Of a stretch of 12,778 nucleotides of DNA, positions 1-8,094 are shown one piece after another. Numbering within the stretch: the stretch's first letter is position 1; each line of letters starts with the position of its first letter. Made by a program: the position numbers and the translations under genes. A model generated the notes under the pieces. That model saw only the letters and a program-made list of their open reading frames with translations. It had not been told where the DNA came from and did no database searches. This stretch comes from Methylomonas sp. (GTDB lineage Bacteria; Pseudomonadota; Gammaproteobacteria; Methylococcales; Methylomonadaceae), in NCBI GenBank assembly GCA_026988195.1, contig JALSLS010000317.1, positions 1 through 12,778 of the forward strand, in the 5' to 3' direction.

Positions 1-128
1 GTTTAGCTTTTTAACTCCTAAACTAGCTCATTAATTTATTAATGGCTTCAACGAGGAACTCCAAGATACATCCCCGAACTCAGATGATAATTCTACCATC
101 GTCTTTGAGTGGAAATTAATCATACAAG

Positions 129-244
129 CGTGTATGGAATAACTTCCCGAAATTATAACGTAGGATTTTTGTTTCAGGTGGAATGAGATCATTCCATCTG
201 GAGCAAAAAGACAAGTTAGAAATCGGAAAGTTGTTTCATGCACG
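129..244. repeat. 116-bp palindromic (MITE-like) element downstream of rlmD
   Basis: Two arms, 129-186 and 189-244, are inverted copies of each other around a 2-nt centre. The outer 22 bp (129-150 against the reverse complement of 223-244, beginning CGTG and ending CCGA) match except for four transitions. The inner 21 bp (166-186 against 189-209) match except for three transitions. The stretch between is poorer and has a small gap. No coding sense is visible, and the sequence after it lacks a clean terminator pattern for rlmD, which stops 5 bp to the right. Positions 1-128 hold nothing I can identify. Best read as a non-autonomous mobile palindrome or a structured RNA segment. Confidence 0.7.
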
Positions 245-248
245 TTCC

Positions 249-1586
249 TTAAATTTTTTCAAATAAAGCAATTGATTCAACATGCCCTGTTTGAGGAAAC
301 ATATCCATCACTCCCGCTTTCACTAATTTATAGCCCATTTCATTAACTAAAATACCTGCATCCCGCGCTAAGGTTGATGGGTTACAAGAAACATACATAA
401 TTAAATCAGGGTTCCAGTGCTTTAAATTATGTAATACTTCTGCTGCACCTGCTCTAGAAGGGTCTATCATCACTTTATTAAATTTTTGCCTTGCCCAAGC
501 CTGACCACTAACATCTTTACTTAAATCGGCAACATGAAACTCAACATTTTCTAAACCATTTAATTTAGCATTTTCTTTGGCGTGATTAACCAAAGGCAGG
601 TCACCTTCAACCCCAACAACATGCCCTGCTTTTGTCGCCATTGGCAATGTAAAGTTACCCAAACCACAAAACAAATCTAAAACACTGTCGTTTTCGTTTA
701 AATCTAAAGCCTCAATGACTCGGGTAACCATTTTTTTGTTTATCTCATAATTAACTTGAGTAAACATCGCAGGTTTAAAATTAAACTTCACCCCTTGCTC
801 AGGCAATTCATAAAAAGGGATAACTTCTGGTTCGCCATCGATAGGGACAATGGTATCTGGGCCTTTTGACTGCAAACACATGCTAATGCCATGCTTATGG
901 CCAAACTCACGCATATGCTCTTTATCTTCTGTTGTAGGCGGTTCGAGCACACGAAAAGCTAATACACAATCTTCATCACCAATGGCGACTTCAATTTGCG
1001 GAATTTTATCTTTGATGGTTAAACCACCAATCATTGCAGATAAATCCATTAGTTTTTCACCCACAATAGGGTCCATCACCTTACAACTTTCTATCTCAGC
1101 CAAAAATGGATTTCTACGCTCTCTAAAACCGACTAATACACGGCCTTTTTTAGCGACATATTTAACTCCCATTCTAGCTTTTTTTCGATACCCCCAGTGA
1201 GGCCCCGTTAATGGCTCCCATATTTGAGGGACTTCAATTTTTCCAATTCTATTAAACTGCTCAACTAATAAGCCTTGTTTAATCTTAATCTGTTGTTCAT
1301 CTTTTACGTGCTGAAAACTACACCCTCCACAACGACCAAAATGTTCACATTTAGGCTCCGTTCTAAGCTCAGAGTGAGTTATAAGCGTAGCCACTTTACC
1401 TTCAGCATAATCTCTTCGACTATCCGTATAAATAAATTCGACCTGCTCACCAGGCAAAGCTTCGTCAATGAAAACGACTTTACCTTCTACATGAGCAATA
1501 CCCCGTCCATCATGTGCCAGAGACTCAATTGTGACTGCAACAGCAGCTTCAGGTAACTTTTTCTTTCTACTTCTTCTACGTGCCAT
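249..1586 (-). CDS. rlmD: 23S rRNA (uracil-1939-C5)-methyltransferase RlmD
   Basis: RlmD (RumA) makes 5-methyluridine at U1939 of 23S rRNA using S-adenosylmethionine. The 445-residue protein has the family order: a basic start (MARRRSRKKK), a TRAM RNA-binding domain at about 11-71, and an iron-sulfur cluster set C80, C86, C89 (CEHFGRCGGC) plus C168. The methyltransferase domain follows, with SAM motif LDLFCGLGNF at 303-312, IDPSRAG at 374-380, the catalytic cysteine C401 in SCNPSTLARD, and the C-terminal general-base Glu in HVES (E437). All key residues are present and the length is normal. The frame is open 35 codons further upstream, but that extension runs back into the preceding lipoprotein gene and lacks family character, so the ATG at 1584-1586 is chosen. 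It starts 2 nt after the upstream stop, indicating one operon with translational coupling. Assignment is secure. Confidence 0.95.
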   Translation of the reverse strand: MARRRSRKKKLPEAAVAVTIESLAHDGRGIAHVEGKVVFIDEALPGEQVEFIYTDSRRDYAEGKVATLITHSELRTEPKCEHFGRCGGCSFQHVKDEQQIKIKQGLLVEQFNRIGKIEVPQIWEPLTGPHWGYRKKARMGVKYVAKKGRVLVGFRERRNPFLAEIESCKVMDPIVGEKLMDLSAMIGGLTIKDKIPQIEVAIGDEDCVLAFRVLEPPTTEDKEHMREFGHKHGISMCLQSKGPDTIVPIDGEPEVIPFYELPEQGVKFNFKPAMFTQVNYEINKKMVTRVIEALDLNENDSVLDLFCGLGNFTLPMATKAGHVVGVEGDLPLVNHAKENAKLNGLENVEFHVADLSKDVSGQAWARQKFNKVMIDPSRAGAAEVLHNLKHWNPDLIMYVSCNPSTLARDAGILVNEMGYKLVKAGVMDMFPQTGHVESIALFEKI

Positions 1587-1588
1587 GT

Positions 1589-2182
1589 TTATTTTTGTTT
1601 CCAACTGCCATTTGCAGATTGATACCACCACCCAGGTTGAGCATGACTCACCCAGCGTGTAGCAAAAGTTGATTTTATTTGTGCAAACCACTCAGGGTGT
1701 CCATTTGCATTTGCAATCGCTTGATAAAGCCTTTGCCTATCGGCATTTTCAGCGGCTAGTAATTTGTTTACTGTGTTTCTGTCTTTAAGGGGTACAGACC
1801 CTCTTGTTACCACTGAACCATCAGACTTAATTCCGATAACACCTTTAGTATAAAAGGGTTTTAAAGCGGAAAAACGACTTTTCATTTTAGCTCTTAATTG
1901 TCTTATTTCAGCTGTATTAACTGATAAATTTGCATTAGCAGCTTGAGCAGATGGAATAACAAACTCAATAGTTGCATCAATCAATCGATAAGCAAGAGGC
2001 AAAACTTTATCTAATTTAACCTGTGGATCTACTTGCTTGACATCCCCTCCACTATTTTGCTCAGATTGAATTCCATTAATAATTTCATCAGCTACCTTTT
2101 CTGCCGCTGCGGCAGGAAAATAAATATTAATGGTGACACATGCCGTTAAAAATAATGCACTCATCAATGATACAGTTCGCAT
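1589..2182 (-). CDS. DUF1318 (YdbL-like) lipoprotein
   Basis: A 197-residue exported protein. The N-terminus is a short signal peptide with lipobox LTAC, so C15 would be acylated after cleavage, followed by the VTINIYFPAAAAEKVADEI stretch typical of DUF1318 lipoproteins. Residues about 88-197 are the DUF1318/YdbL domain: an Arg-Lys-rich helix, IGIKSDGSV, NADRQRLYQAIANANG and the terminal GWWYQSANGSW. E. coli YdbL is much shorter and works with the YdbH-YnbE envelope-spanning system. Neither ydbH nor ynbE is visible here, so only a general envelope role is inferred. The start ATG at 2180-2182 has a good ribosome site, AGGAG, at 2189-2193. The stop lies 2 nt before rlmD. Family call firm, function unknown. 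Confidence 0.85.
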   Translation of the reverse strand: MRTVSLMSALFLTACVTINIYFPAAAAEKVADEIINGIQSEQNSGGDVKQVDPQVKLDKVLPLAYRLIDATIEFVIPSAQAANANLSVNTAEIRQLRAKMKSRFSALKPFYTKGVIGIKSDGSVVTRGSVPLKDRNTVNKLLAAENADRQRLYQAIANANGHPEWFAQIKSTFATRWVSHAQPGWWYQSANGSWKQK

Positions 2183-2214
2183 ACTATTCTCCTACCTTTA
2201 AAAATAAGCTCTTT

Positions 2215-2231
2215 ATTATAACTGATCAGTT
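2215..2231 (-). promoter_or_regulatory. Promoter-like -10 box beside a 12-bp palindrome, upstream of the DUF1318-rlmD pair
   Basis: On the minus strand a perfect TATAAT lies at 2215-2220, about 33 nt before the lipoprotein start. It abuts and shares one base with the perfect palindrome AACTGATCAGTT (2220-2231), which could be an operator covering the spacer region. No good -35 hexamer is seen at 16-18 bp, so promoter strength is uncertain and an activator or regulator is possible. The site lies in the 59-bp gap after the upstream membrane protein gene. Confidence 0.4.
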
Positions 2232-2241
2232 TCAATTGTTT

Positions 2242-2748
2242 TTATTCATTGTCCAAGCAACAAGCTAAAGCAAACCGCATCACTAATAAAGAGATTGTAA
2301 GAGGAAACAGCATAAAATGTTGTGGAAAATACAAGCTAATGCCAACACAAACCATAATTATGGCGGGGTTAAATCGTCCACTATCTGAAAGCCACTGTAA
2401 CCAATTTAAAGCATCAGGGTCTATATGTTCTCGTTTTCGAATAAAAGCCAAAGAAAATAAAGCGGTAATGAATGCAAAGTAGATCGGGTATAAATAAAAT
2501 ACAGGGGAGCCATCTCTAAAAAAATCTGGCCAATAAGCAAACCAGACCAGTAATGCGCCCACTGCAAATAGGTCATAACGTATTAAATAACTGAATTTTT
2601 TAATTTTTTTCACAGAAGCAATAAAATTAATAGTTAATAACCCTACTCCCAAATAAAGCGAGTAATCTGATAAAAAAAGGCTCCGAATGATACCTTCATC
2701 CTTTAAAACAAAGGCCATAGATAAATTTAGAAGAATAAACAAGTACAT
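2242..2748 (-). CDS. Polytopic inner-membrane protein, function unknown
   Basis: I do not recognise this 168-residue protein. It is hydrophobic, with probable membrane segments at about 2-15, 29-46, 57-73, 81-103, 127-141 and 145-163. A basic loop KKIKKFSYLIR sits at 47-57, an RKRE loop at 104-107, and a short soluble helix with DALNWLQWL at 112-120. The start ATG at 2746-2748 is preceded by a GGAG ribosome site within 2754-2760, which supports translation. It lies 59 bp upstream of the DUF1318 lipoprotein on the same strand and may share a transcript, although a promoter-like box sits in the gap. No catalytic motif is evident. It is likely a real gene because of length, ribosome site and a coherent membrane topology. 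Confidence 0.7.
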   Translation of the reverse strand: MYLFILLNLSMAFVLKDEGIIRSLFLSDYSLYLGVGLLTINFIASVKKIKKFSYLIRYDLFAVGALLVWFAYWPDFFRDGSPVFYLYPIYFAFITALFSLAFIRKREHIDPDALNWLQWLSDSGRFNPAIIMVCVGISLYFPQHFMLFPLTISLLVMRFALACCLDNE

Positions 2749-2809
2749 TTTAAGGTCTCCAAATAATTTTATAAAATAACCAAACCTGAGGTTTTATCAT
2801 TTATTTATA

Positions 2810-2872
2810 GTTCCCACGGTCTCTGTGGGAACTCATATTGGAACACTCTGCGTTCCATGACGAAGAGCGTCA
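2810..2872. repeat. Three tandem short hairpins (REP-like element)
   Basis: Three consecutive stem-loops: GTTCCCAC/GTGGGAAC (2810-2817 and 2825-2832, perfect, 7-nt loop), TGGAAC/GTTCCA (2839-2844 and 2852-2857) and TGACG/CGTCA (2858-2862 and 2868-2872). The loops carry related CTCT or AGAG motifs. From general knowledge, arrays of this appearance are dispersed in many copies in gammaproteobacterial genomes; here one copy is seen. It lies upstream of the membrane protein gene on the far side of the repeat nest. Confidence 0.75.
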
Positions 2873-2917
2873 CAAAGCATCACTGCCATTAAGTTAAGAG
2901 ATATGGCCACTTTATCT

Positions 2918-2996
2918 CGTCATTCCTGCACGCTCTAAGCAGGAATCTATACATTCTAAAAGGATAGATTCCCGATAAGAGAACTCGGGGATGACG
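2918..2996. repeat. 79-bp palindromic repeat with CGTCAT ends
   Basis: Outer ends CGTCATTCC (2918-2926) and GGGATGACG (2988-2996) are inverted with one mismatch. Internal stems are ATTCCTGC/GCAGGAAT (2922-2929, 2939-2946), AATCTAT/ATAGATT (2944-2950, 2964-2970) and CCCGA/TCGGG (2971-2975, 2985-2989). It looks like the dispersed CGTCATTCC-type repeat common in proteobacteria. Non-coding. Confidence 0.65.
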
Positions 2997-3160
2997 TATA
3001 CTTCGCGCGGTCACAGATGCGGAATTTATAAGCTGCTGATTTTTGTCGATAGCAAGGCGCTGAAACAGGCGCATAGCAAGCTACGCAACTGTTTCAGCAA
3101 CGCAGCTATTGGCAAAAACTCAGCGGTTAGAAAACCGCAGTCGTGACCGCGCGAAGTATA
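2997..3160. repeat. 164-bp MITE-like palindrome with perfect 18-bp ends
   Basis: TATACTTCGCGCGGTCAC at 2997-3014 is exactly inverted at 3143-3160. The arms stay imperfectly complementary almost to the centre: TGCGG near both ends, TTTTGTCGATAGC against TTTTGCCAATAGC, and GCTGAAACAG against CTGTTTCAGC. The whole unit can fold as one long hairpin. It contains no plausible gene. It abuts the 79-bp repeat directly and both lie inside the larger 2877-3189 unit. Confidence 0.8.
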
Positions 3161-3252
3161 GTAAACCTTTAACTTAATGGCAGTGACGCAAAGCATGAGA
3201 ACGATTGTGAGGGTTTATTTATTGCGCACTGCCTAACCAGAGCTATCACAAT

Positions 3253-4440
3253 TTAGTTTCCATTGCTTATCAAGCTTAAAATAGTTTCTAAATACAAAAA
3301 ACTAATTCTTTCTTGCTCCAAGCGCACTAAGGATTTTTGTAATTGCTGAAATAATTTATTTTCACTCTCTGTTAAATACTTCAGCGCCTTTTGCTCAGAC
3401 TTTTCAAAACTTTCAAAACCGCAGAGCACTTTAAACCGTTGTAGCGTTTGCCGATCCATCAATAGAGATTTAATATTAGGATAATAGTGTCTTAAACGGG
3501 ATAAAATAGCAAAGCCATGGGTGTCTATATCACCCCAATAATATAAATCACTTTTTTGTAGACATTTAACGTCAGCCAGTAAATTAACCCCATAACCTAA
3601 ACCAAAAATAACAATGGCTTTTTGGTAGTTAGGGAAGGCTAAGCCATTAATTTTATTTTCTGCGATAAATACAGTTTTAAGCGCAATATCTAAGCGTTTA
3701 AACTCATCCGTGGTGAGTGTTAAATCCGTTAAGCCATCAATAGCAAGTTCACTATCCAAAATACGTAACCGAATTAAAGGCGGGTCATATAACAACCCAT
3801 AGCGACGTTCAAAGCCATGATTACTAAGACCCGTAAACTCTTTTTTATACTCTTCTGCGGTTAATATCTGCGGTAATAATTCATTTAATATACCTTTATG
3901 TTGCTCAATAAATTTACTATCAACCCCCTTAATATCCAACTGGCGAATATAACAATTGGGGTGAGGATTGTTTTTAAAATAAAGACATACATTTAATAGT
4001 TGTAACCAAACATCTGCATATTTCAGCATTTTAAAAGGATAGCGAATAATCCAGTCTGCTAATAACCCATGTTGCTGTATTGTGTGTTGAGCCAGTGTTT
4101 TAAATTGACTAAATTCAGCTGTTTTAGATAAATAATTTAGCCACACAGTTTCTGAATTAAAAACAATTGCCGTTGGAATTTGTTGTTCACCTAACTGACG
4201 ATGAGTGATGAGCTTATCTACAATCAAATAGCCCTGTTTTTTGCTGTCTTGGCGAAGATCATAAATAGCTTCTTGCAGTTCACTAAAGTTATCTAATAAA
4301 TGCTTGGCAGAGATATTTTTTAGGGATATTTGCAATGGAAAGTAGCTTACATTTTGTAGCCATGAGCGATAAAAATCACCCCGTTTCCAGACCTTTAAAG
4401 TGTGTTGTTTTAGATTTTTGGGTGATATTAATAGATTCAA
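3253..4440 (-). CDS. jetD: Wadjet nuclease subunit JetD (DUF3322-DUF2220)
   Basis: JetD is the DNA-cleaving subunit of Wadjet plasmid-restriction systems, related to topoisomerase VI subunit A. The 395-residue protein opens with the typical SPKNLKQHTLKVWKRGDF, continues through a DUF3322-like region (about 1-190), and ends in a DUF2220 Toprim-like domain. In that domain the acidic residues are in place: E261 in VFIAENKING and D304/D306 in YWGDIDTHGF, which in this family bind the catalytic metal. MDRQTL (328-333) and RLEQERI (373-379) are also family-like. It appears full length and intact. The ATG at 4438-4440 has no clear ribosome site. A 279-bp gap with two repeats separates it from jetC, whereas these genes are usually adjacent or overlapping, so it may depend on read-through. 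Confidence 0.9.
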   Translation of the reverse strand: MNLLISPKNLKQHTLKVWKRGDFYRSWLQNVSYFPLQISLKNISAKHLLDNFSELQEAIYDLRQDSKKQGYLIVDKLITHRQLGEQQIPTAIVFNSETVWLNYLSKTAEFSQFKTLAQHTIQQHGLLADWIIRYPFKMLKYADVWLQLLNVCLYFKNNPHPNCYIRQLDIKGVDSKFIEQHKGILNELLPQILTAEEYKKEFTGLSNHGFERRYGLLYDPPLIRLRILDSELAIDGLTDLTLTTDEFKRLDIALKTVFIAENKINGLAFPNYQKAIVIFGLGYGVNLLADVKCLQKSDLYYWGDIDTHGFAILSRLRHYYPNIKSLLMDRQTLQRFKVLCGFESFEKSEQKALKYLTESENKLFQQLQKSLVRLEQERISFLYLETILSLISNGN

Positions 4441-4499
4441 TGTATTTAATACGCTTTTTTGCTGATACTTTAGAGGGTTTGTTGGCTACAAAATAAATA

Positions 4500-4602
4500 G
4501 TAACCGTTCAGTCCCCCTCTTTGGAAAAGAGGGGTTAGGGGAGATTTTATTAGACAAATCCCCCTCAATCCCCCTTTTTCAAAGGGGGAGGTGAACGGTT
4601 AC
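4500..4602. mobile_element. MITE-like element between jetC and jetD, with target duplication
   Basis: Perfect 11-bp terminal inverted repeats GTAACCGTTCA (4500-4510) and TGAACGGTTAC (4592-4602). The flanks carry AATAAATA at 4492-4499 and 4603-4610 (9 bp if a shared G is counted), as expected for a target duplication made on insertion. The interior is C-rich and self-complementary (CCCCCTC runs opposed by GGGGGAG). There is no coding sequence. A longer relative lies inverted at 8770-8918. The duplication suggests a fairly recent insertion into the jetC-jetD spacer. Confidence 0.8.
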
Positions 4603-4617
4603 AATAAATAGAATCTA

Positions 4618-4683
4618 TAGGGTGTGCTGAGAAACCAAGCGCATCAATAGCCATCGATGCGCCTCCTGCGTCGACACATCCTA
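4618..4683. repeat. Degenerate copy of the TAGGATGTGCTGA hairpin repeat
   Basis: The left part (TAGGGTGTGCTGA, 4618-4630), the central GCGCATC/GATGCGC stem (4639-4645, 4656-4662) and the right end CACATCCTA (4675-4683) align with the perfect hairpin at 11319-11388, but the arms have diverged between. It sits 36 bp after the jetC stop, where it could act as a transcript 3' structure. No U-tract follows it on the jet strand, so I do not call a terminator. Confidence 0.7.
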
Positions 4684-4719
4684 TAAACTGTTTTTTTATG
4701 GGGAAGCGATACCTACTTT

Positions 4720-7700
4720 TTATGCAAATTCTTTAAGCTGCTTTTCCTTATGGTACTCTTCAATTGTTAAATTTCGTAACATGGAGTTTTTGCCGCCTTC
4801 GTTATGCACTAAATTAACACTCTTAACATAATTTTCAATCACATGGATTTTCTGTAATGGGGTCACAATCAATAGTTGTAAATTCAATTTACTAAATAAT
4901 TCCAACCCATAACGGGCTGAATCATCCGAGCCTCGACCAAAAGCTTCATCAATCATCACAAAGCGGAAACTTTTAGATTGGCTTTCACCCCATTCTAAAC
5001 CGAATTGATAGGCTAATGCTGAAGCTAAAATGGTGTAAGCCAATTTTTCTTTTTGCCCACCTGATTTACCGGCTGAATCTGAATAATATTCTTTTTCCTG
5101 ATCATCCTCACGCCAGCGCTCTGAGGCAGAAAATAAAAACCAGTTTCTGACATCGGTGACTTTACGTGTCCATTTTTTATCGACTTCCGTTAACCCTTCT
5201 CGTCCACTGAAACGGTCTATCAATTGTTTTACTTGATGAAATTTACTTTCATCATATAAATCATCTTCCCCCCCAAGGGTATCTGATAAACAGGCACGTA
5301 AATCTTGTTGAAAGCTTCTAATATCAAGATCCTTACTGCGTTCAGAAACCAAAGTAATGTATGTCCCTGTGTTGTAATCAATTGCATTAAGTGACAAATT
5401 GATTTTTTCTAGCTTTTCTTCAATTTCCTGGCGTTCTTTATCCAGATTGGCCTGAAACATGGCAATTTTTTGAATAGTGCCTTCTTTTAACATTTGATGG
5501 AAACGTTTTTCATGCCTAGGCAAATCTTCTTGCTCCAGCTTATCTAACATTTCACCAAATTCCAAAGCAGATTGTAATGACACATCTAAATCACGACTTT
5601 CTAGGGTATATTTGGTTTTATAAGCCAACATTTGTGACAGCACTTTATCATTTAAACGTTGAATTTTTTGGGACTCTGAATTTAATTGATTTTGTATCCA
5701 TTTACGCATAACACTGCAATGATCACTGGCATTAGCAATAGTCAAAGTGACTTCGGGTAATACCGTTGGTTGCATTTGAGCTAATTTAGGAAAACTAAAG
5801 TCACGCTCTGTTGCCTCCAATTGACTCACCATCAACTGATTAACTTGCAACTGCTGCTTATCTTCTTCTATTTGGGCTTCTAATTTACCGCCCTCTTTAA
5901 TCAATACACTGATTTTATCTTCCAGCACGCCCAATTGCACAATGCTTTGTTCCAGTTGTTGCTGTAGATGTTTTAAAATATCGGACTGTTGCTCAATCTG
6001 CTTTTTTTCATCCAATAACTTATCAATATTCAGGCTAACTGTTTTCCAGTCAATATCAATAAACTGTTCAATATTGAGTAAATCACGGGCTTTATCACGT
6101 TGTGAAGTTAAGGTTTTATACTGTTTATCTAGCTCTCCAAGCTTGCTCATACAGGCAAGACCCGCATTTTGAACTGATTGTAAGCTTTGTTGCAGTGCTG
6201 CGATTTTGGCCTTATTATCCCAGCCTAAAATAAAACGAGAACGATCATTAATGGCATGACGGTCATCTTTTTCATGCCGAGAGGCACTGCTTTTAACTTG
6301 ACCTTGTTGACTGATGGCTTTAGGTTGCCGTCTAAAGTCTTCCAATGATTCTGCACAGTAATAATCAAAGCGGTTGGCTATTTCTTTGACCAACCAATCG
6401 TAGAATTCGCTATCATTTTTAATCCGTACTTTATGAAATAAAGAATGTGCAATAGGTGTTTCAAAACGCCCTGCTTGCTGCAGATCCACTCTAAAGTAAA
6501 CCAAGCGACCTTTTAAATGGGTTTTTTCCACATAATGCGCTACTTTTTGATAATGCTGCTCTGAAACTAACAAGCTTAAACCAAAATTATGCATCACCCG
6601 TTCAATCGCCCCTTCCCAAGCTTGTTCCTTTTCATCTACTTTTAATAATTCACCAATGAAGGGTAATTCTTCTGCGGCTACGCCAATGGTTTCGGCCATT
6701 TGCTGCCGAATACGTAAATTATTGAGTGGAATATTACTTTGCCGTTTTTGTAATGAGCTAATTTCTTCCTGTAATTGCTGCTGTTGTTGCTTATGCTCAT
6801 TAACTTCAATGGTGGTATCAATTTTTTGTTTATCGACTGCTGTTTGTTTTTCTTCAATCAACTTTTGTCGGTGTTCTGCCTGTAAACGATTATCCAGAAA
6901 ACTATCACTATCATGGGCAGGGTCTAAATCCAGTTGATCACAAAAACTCTGATAACGTACAGCTTGCTGTTTTTTGGTTTGTTGGGTACTTTCTAGTCGA
7001 CTGACTTCAAGGCTAATTTCATCTAACCGTCGCCCACCATTATCTTCAATACTTTGTTTAAGCTGGTTTTGAGCGACACGCGATTCAGTTAACTCGGTAT
7101 TTTGACGATCCAATCGTTTTTGCTGTTTTTCTAACTCAATTTCTCGTTTTTCAATACGCAAATTAAGCAATTCTGTTTTATGCTGAGCAAAAAATGCATC
7201 CAAAGCTTCTCGACACCGCGTTATATCATTGTGCTGCTGTTCATTAACTTGATAACTCGCATAATCTACTAACATCGGTTTCAATAAGCTTAACTGGTCT
7301 TTAGCTTTTAAGACTGCCTCATGCGCACGGTTTAAATTCTCAAATTCACGGCAAATTGAAGTGATACGTTCTTGTACAGGCGGTGCTTCCAGCATGTGGG
7401 TGCGCACAAATTCGGTCAAATTCCCTACCGCTTTCATCGATACTGTTTGATACAGCAACTCCAAAGCTTGCTCACTTTGTATTCCTAAGCGACGGCGAAA
7501 TTCTGCTGCATAGTCTTTAAAAGTATCAAATAATTGTAGCTGTGGCCTGCGCTTTAAGCATTTTTTTAAGTCTAGAATATCATTTCCAAACTGAGAAAAA
7601 TGTTCAGCAATGGTTAAAGGCTCAGTACTTAAACAATAAAACCTAGCCGGCTGATTTTGGTCTTCTTTACACCAAAAAACTTGTGCAATGGTGACATGAC

Positions 7701-8094
7701 TGTCATATCCTGGGTTATAAAAATAGCCTAATAAAACACTGTAGTTATTGTTATCCCTTAATGCGACTTGTTTTGCTGACAGATCCTCAGCATCTTTTTC
7801 ACTTTTATAATGTCCGCGAACATAAGAATTAAGATTACGCTCTTTGCCTTCAGCACCTGCCGCTTTGTTATAAGTGATTTTTTGGCTAGGGACTAATAAA
7901 GTGGTTAAAGCATCCACTACGGTAGATTTACCCGAACCAATATCTCCCGTTAATAAAGCATTTTCGCCATCAGGAATAATTTTCCAGATATGCTTATCAA
8001 ACGTCCCCCAGTTTAACAGTTCAAAACGTTGTAACCTAAAGCCTACCAACTTATCATCGCTGATAAATTCCATTTCAAGCTGTTGATTTTGCAT
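4720..8094 (-). CDS. jetC: Wadjet SMC-like ATPase JetC (MukB/MksB-like)
   Basis: JetC is the SMC motor of Wadjet, which extrudes loops on circular plasmid DNA. The 1124-residue chain has the expected layout: ATPase head with Walker A GDIGSGKST (50-58) and the YVRGHYKSEKD segment (91-101), coiled coil at about 250-455, hinge-like region about 460-625, and return coil about 626-930. The C-terminal head has signature KSGGQKEKL (1010-1018), Walker B FVMIDEAFG (1043-1051) with catalytic Glu at 1050, and GSDDSARYG. The stretch RHEKDDRHAINDRSRFILGWDN (606-627) is typical of type I JetC. Start choice: ATG at 8092-8094 follows AAAGAAC and overlaps jetB by 20 bp. An ATG at 8071-8073, just after the jetB stop, is possible. 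Further upstream starts lie deep in jetB. The gene is intact. Confidence 0.92.
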   Translation of the reverse strand: MQNQQLEMEFISDDKLVGFRLQRFELLNWGTFDKHIWKIIPDGENALLTGDIGSGKSTVVDALTTLLVPSQKITYNKAAGAEGKERNLNSYVRGHYKSEKDAEDLSAKQVALRDNNNYSVLLGYFYNPGYDSHVTIAQVFWCKEDQNQPARFYCLSTEPLTIAEHFSQFGNDILDLKKCLKRRPQLQLFDTFKDYAAEFRRRLGIQSEQALELLYQTVSMKAVGNLTEFVRTHMLEAPPVQERITSICREFENLNRAHEAVLKAKDQLSLLKPMLVDYASYQVNEQQHNDITRCREALDAFFAQHKTELLNLRIEKREIELEKQQKRLDRQNTELTESRVAQNQLKQSIEDNGGRRLDEISLEVSRLESTQQTKKQQAVRYQSFCDQLDLDPAHDSDSFLDNRLQAEHRQKLIEEKQTAVDKQKIDTTIEVNEHKQQQQQLQEEISSLQKRQSNIPLNNLRIRQQMAETIGVAAEELPFIGELLKVDEKEQAWEGAIERVMHNFGLSLLVSEQHYQKVAHYVEKTHLKGRLVYFRVDLQQAGRFETPIAHSLFHKVRIKNDSEFYDWLVKEIANRFDYYCAESLEDFRRQPKAISQQGQVKSSASRHEKDDRHAINDRSRFILGWDNKAKIAALQQSLQSVQNAGLACMSKLGELDKQYKTLTSQRDKARDLLNIEQFIDIDWKTVSLNIDKLLDEKKQIEQQSDILKHLQQQLEQSIVQLGVLEDKISVLIKEGGKLEAQIEEDKQQLQVNQLMVSQLEATERDFSFPKLAQMQPTVLPEVTLTIANASDHCSVMRKWIQNQLNSESQKIQRLNDKVLSQMLAYKTKYTLESRDLDVSLQSALEFGEMLDKLEQEDLPRHEKRFHQMLKEGTIQKIAMFQANLDKERQEIEEKLEKINLSLNAIDYNTGTYITLVSERSKDLDIRSFQQDLRACLSDTLGGEDDLYDESKFHQVKQLIDRFSGREGLTEVDKKWTRKVTDVRNWFLFSASERWREDDQEKEYYSDSAGKSGGQKEKLAYTILASALAYQFGLEWGESQSKSFRFVMIDEAFGRGSDDSARYGLELFSKLNLQLLIVTPLQKIHVIENYVKSVNLVHNEGGKNSMLRNLTIEEYHKEKQLKEFA

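Larger units (their letters stand above)
2877..3189. mobile_element. Insertion-like unit with 21-bp inverted ends, carrying two smaller repeats
   Basis: The ends are inverted copies: 2877-2897 matches the reverse complement of 3169-3189 with one mismatch, core CACTGCCATTAAGTTAA. The sequence CAAAGCAT occurs just outside or at the left end (2873-2880) and again at the right (3189-3196), which may be a target duplication, although it overlaps the inverted ends and its limits are ambiguous. There is no transposase gene inside. The interior is filled by a 79-bp and a 164-bp palindromic repeat. Interpreted as a non-autonomous element; the IS family was not identified. Confidence 0.6.

Noticed and set aside
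31..243. Minus-strand 70-codon open frame downstream of rlmD
   Set aside because: It runs through the palindromic element and has no family features or ribosome site.
1587..1691. 35-codon N-terminal extension of rlmD
   Set aside because: It overlaps the lipoprotein gene's 3' end, is unlike RlmD, and the ATG at 1584-1586 gives the normal family length.
4500..4602. C-rich hairpin as intrinsic terminator or CRISPR repeat
   Set aside because: No U-tract follows on the jet strand and there is no regular repeat-spacer pattern; inverted ends plus target duplication indicate a MITE.
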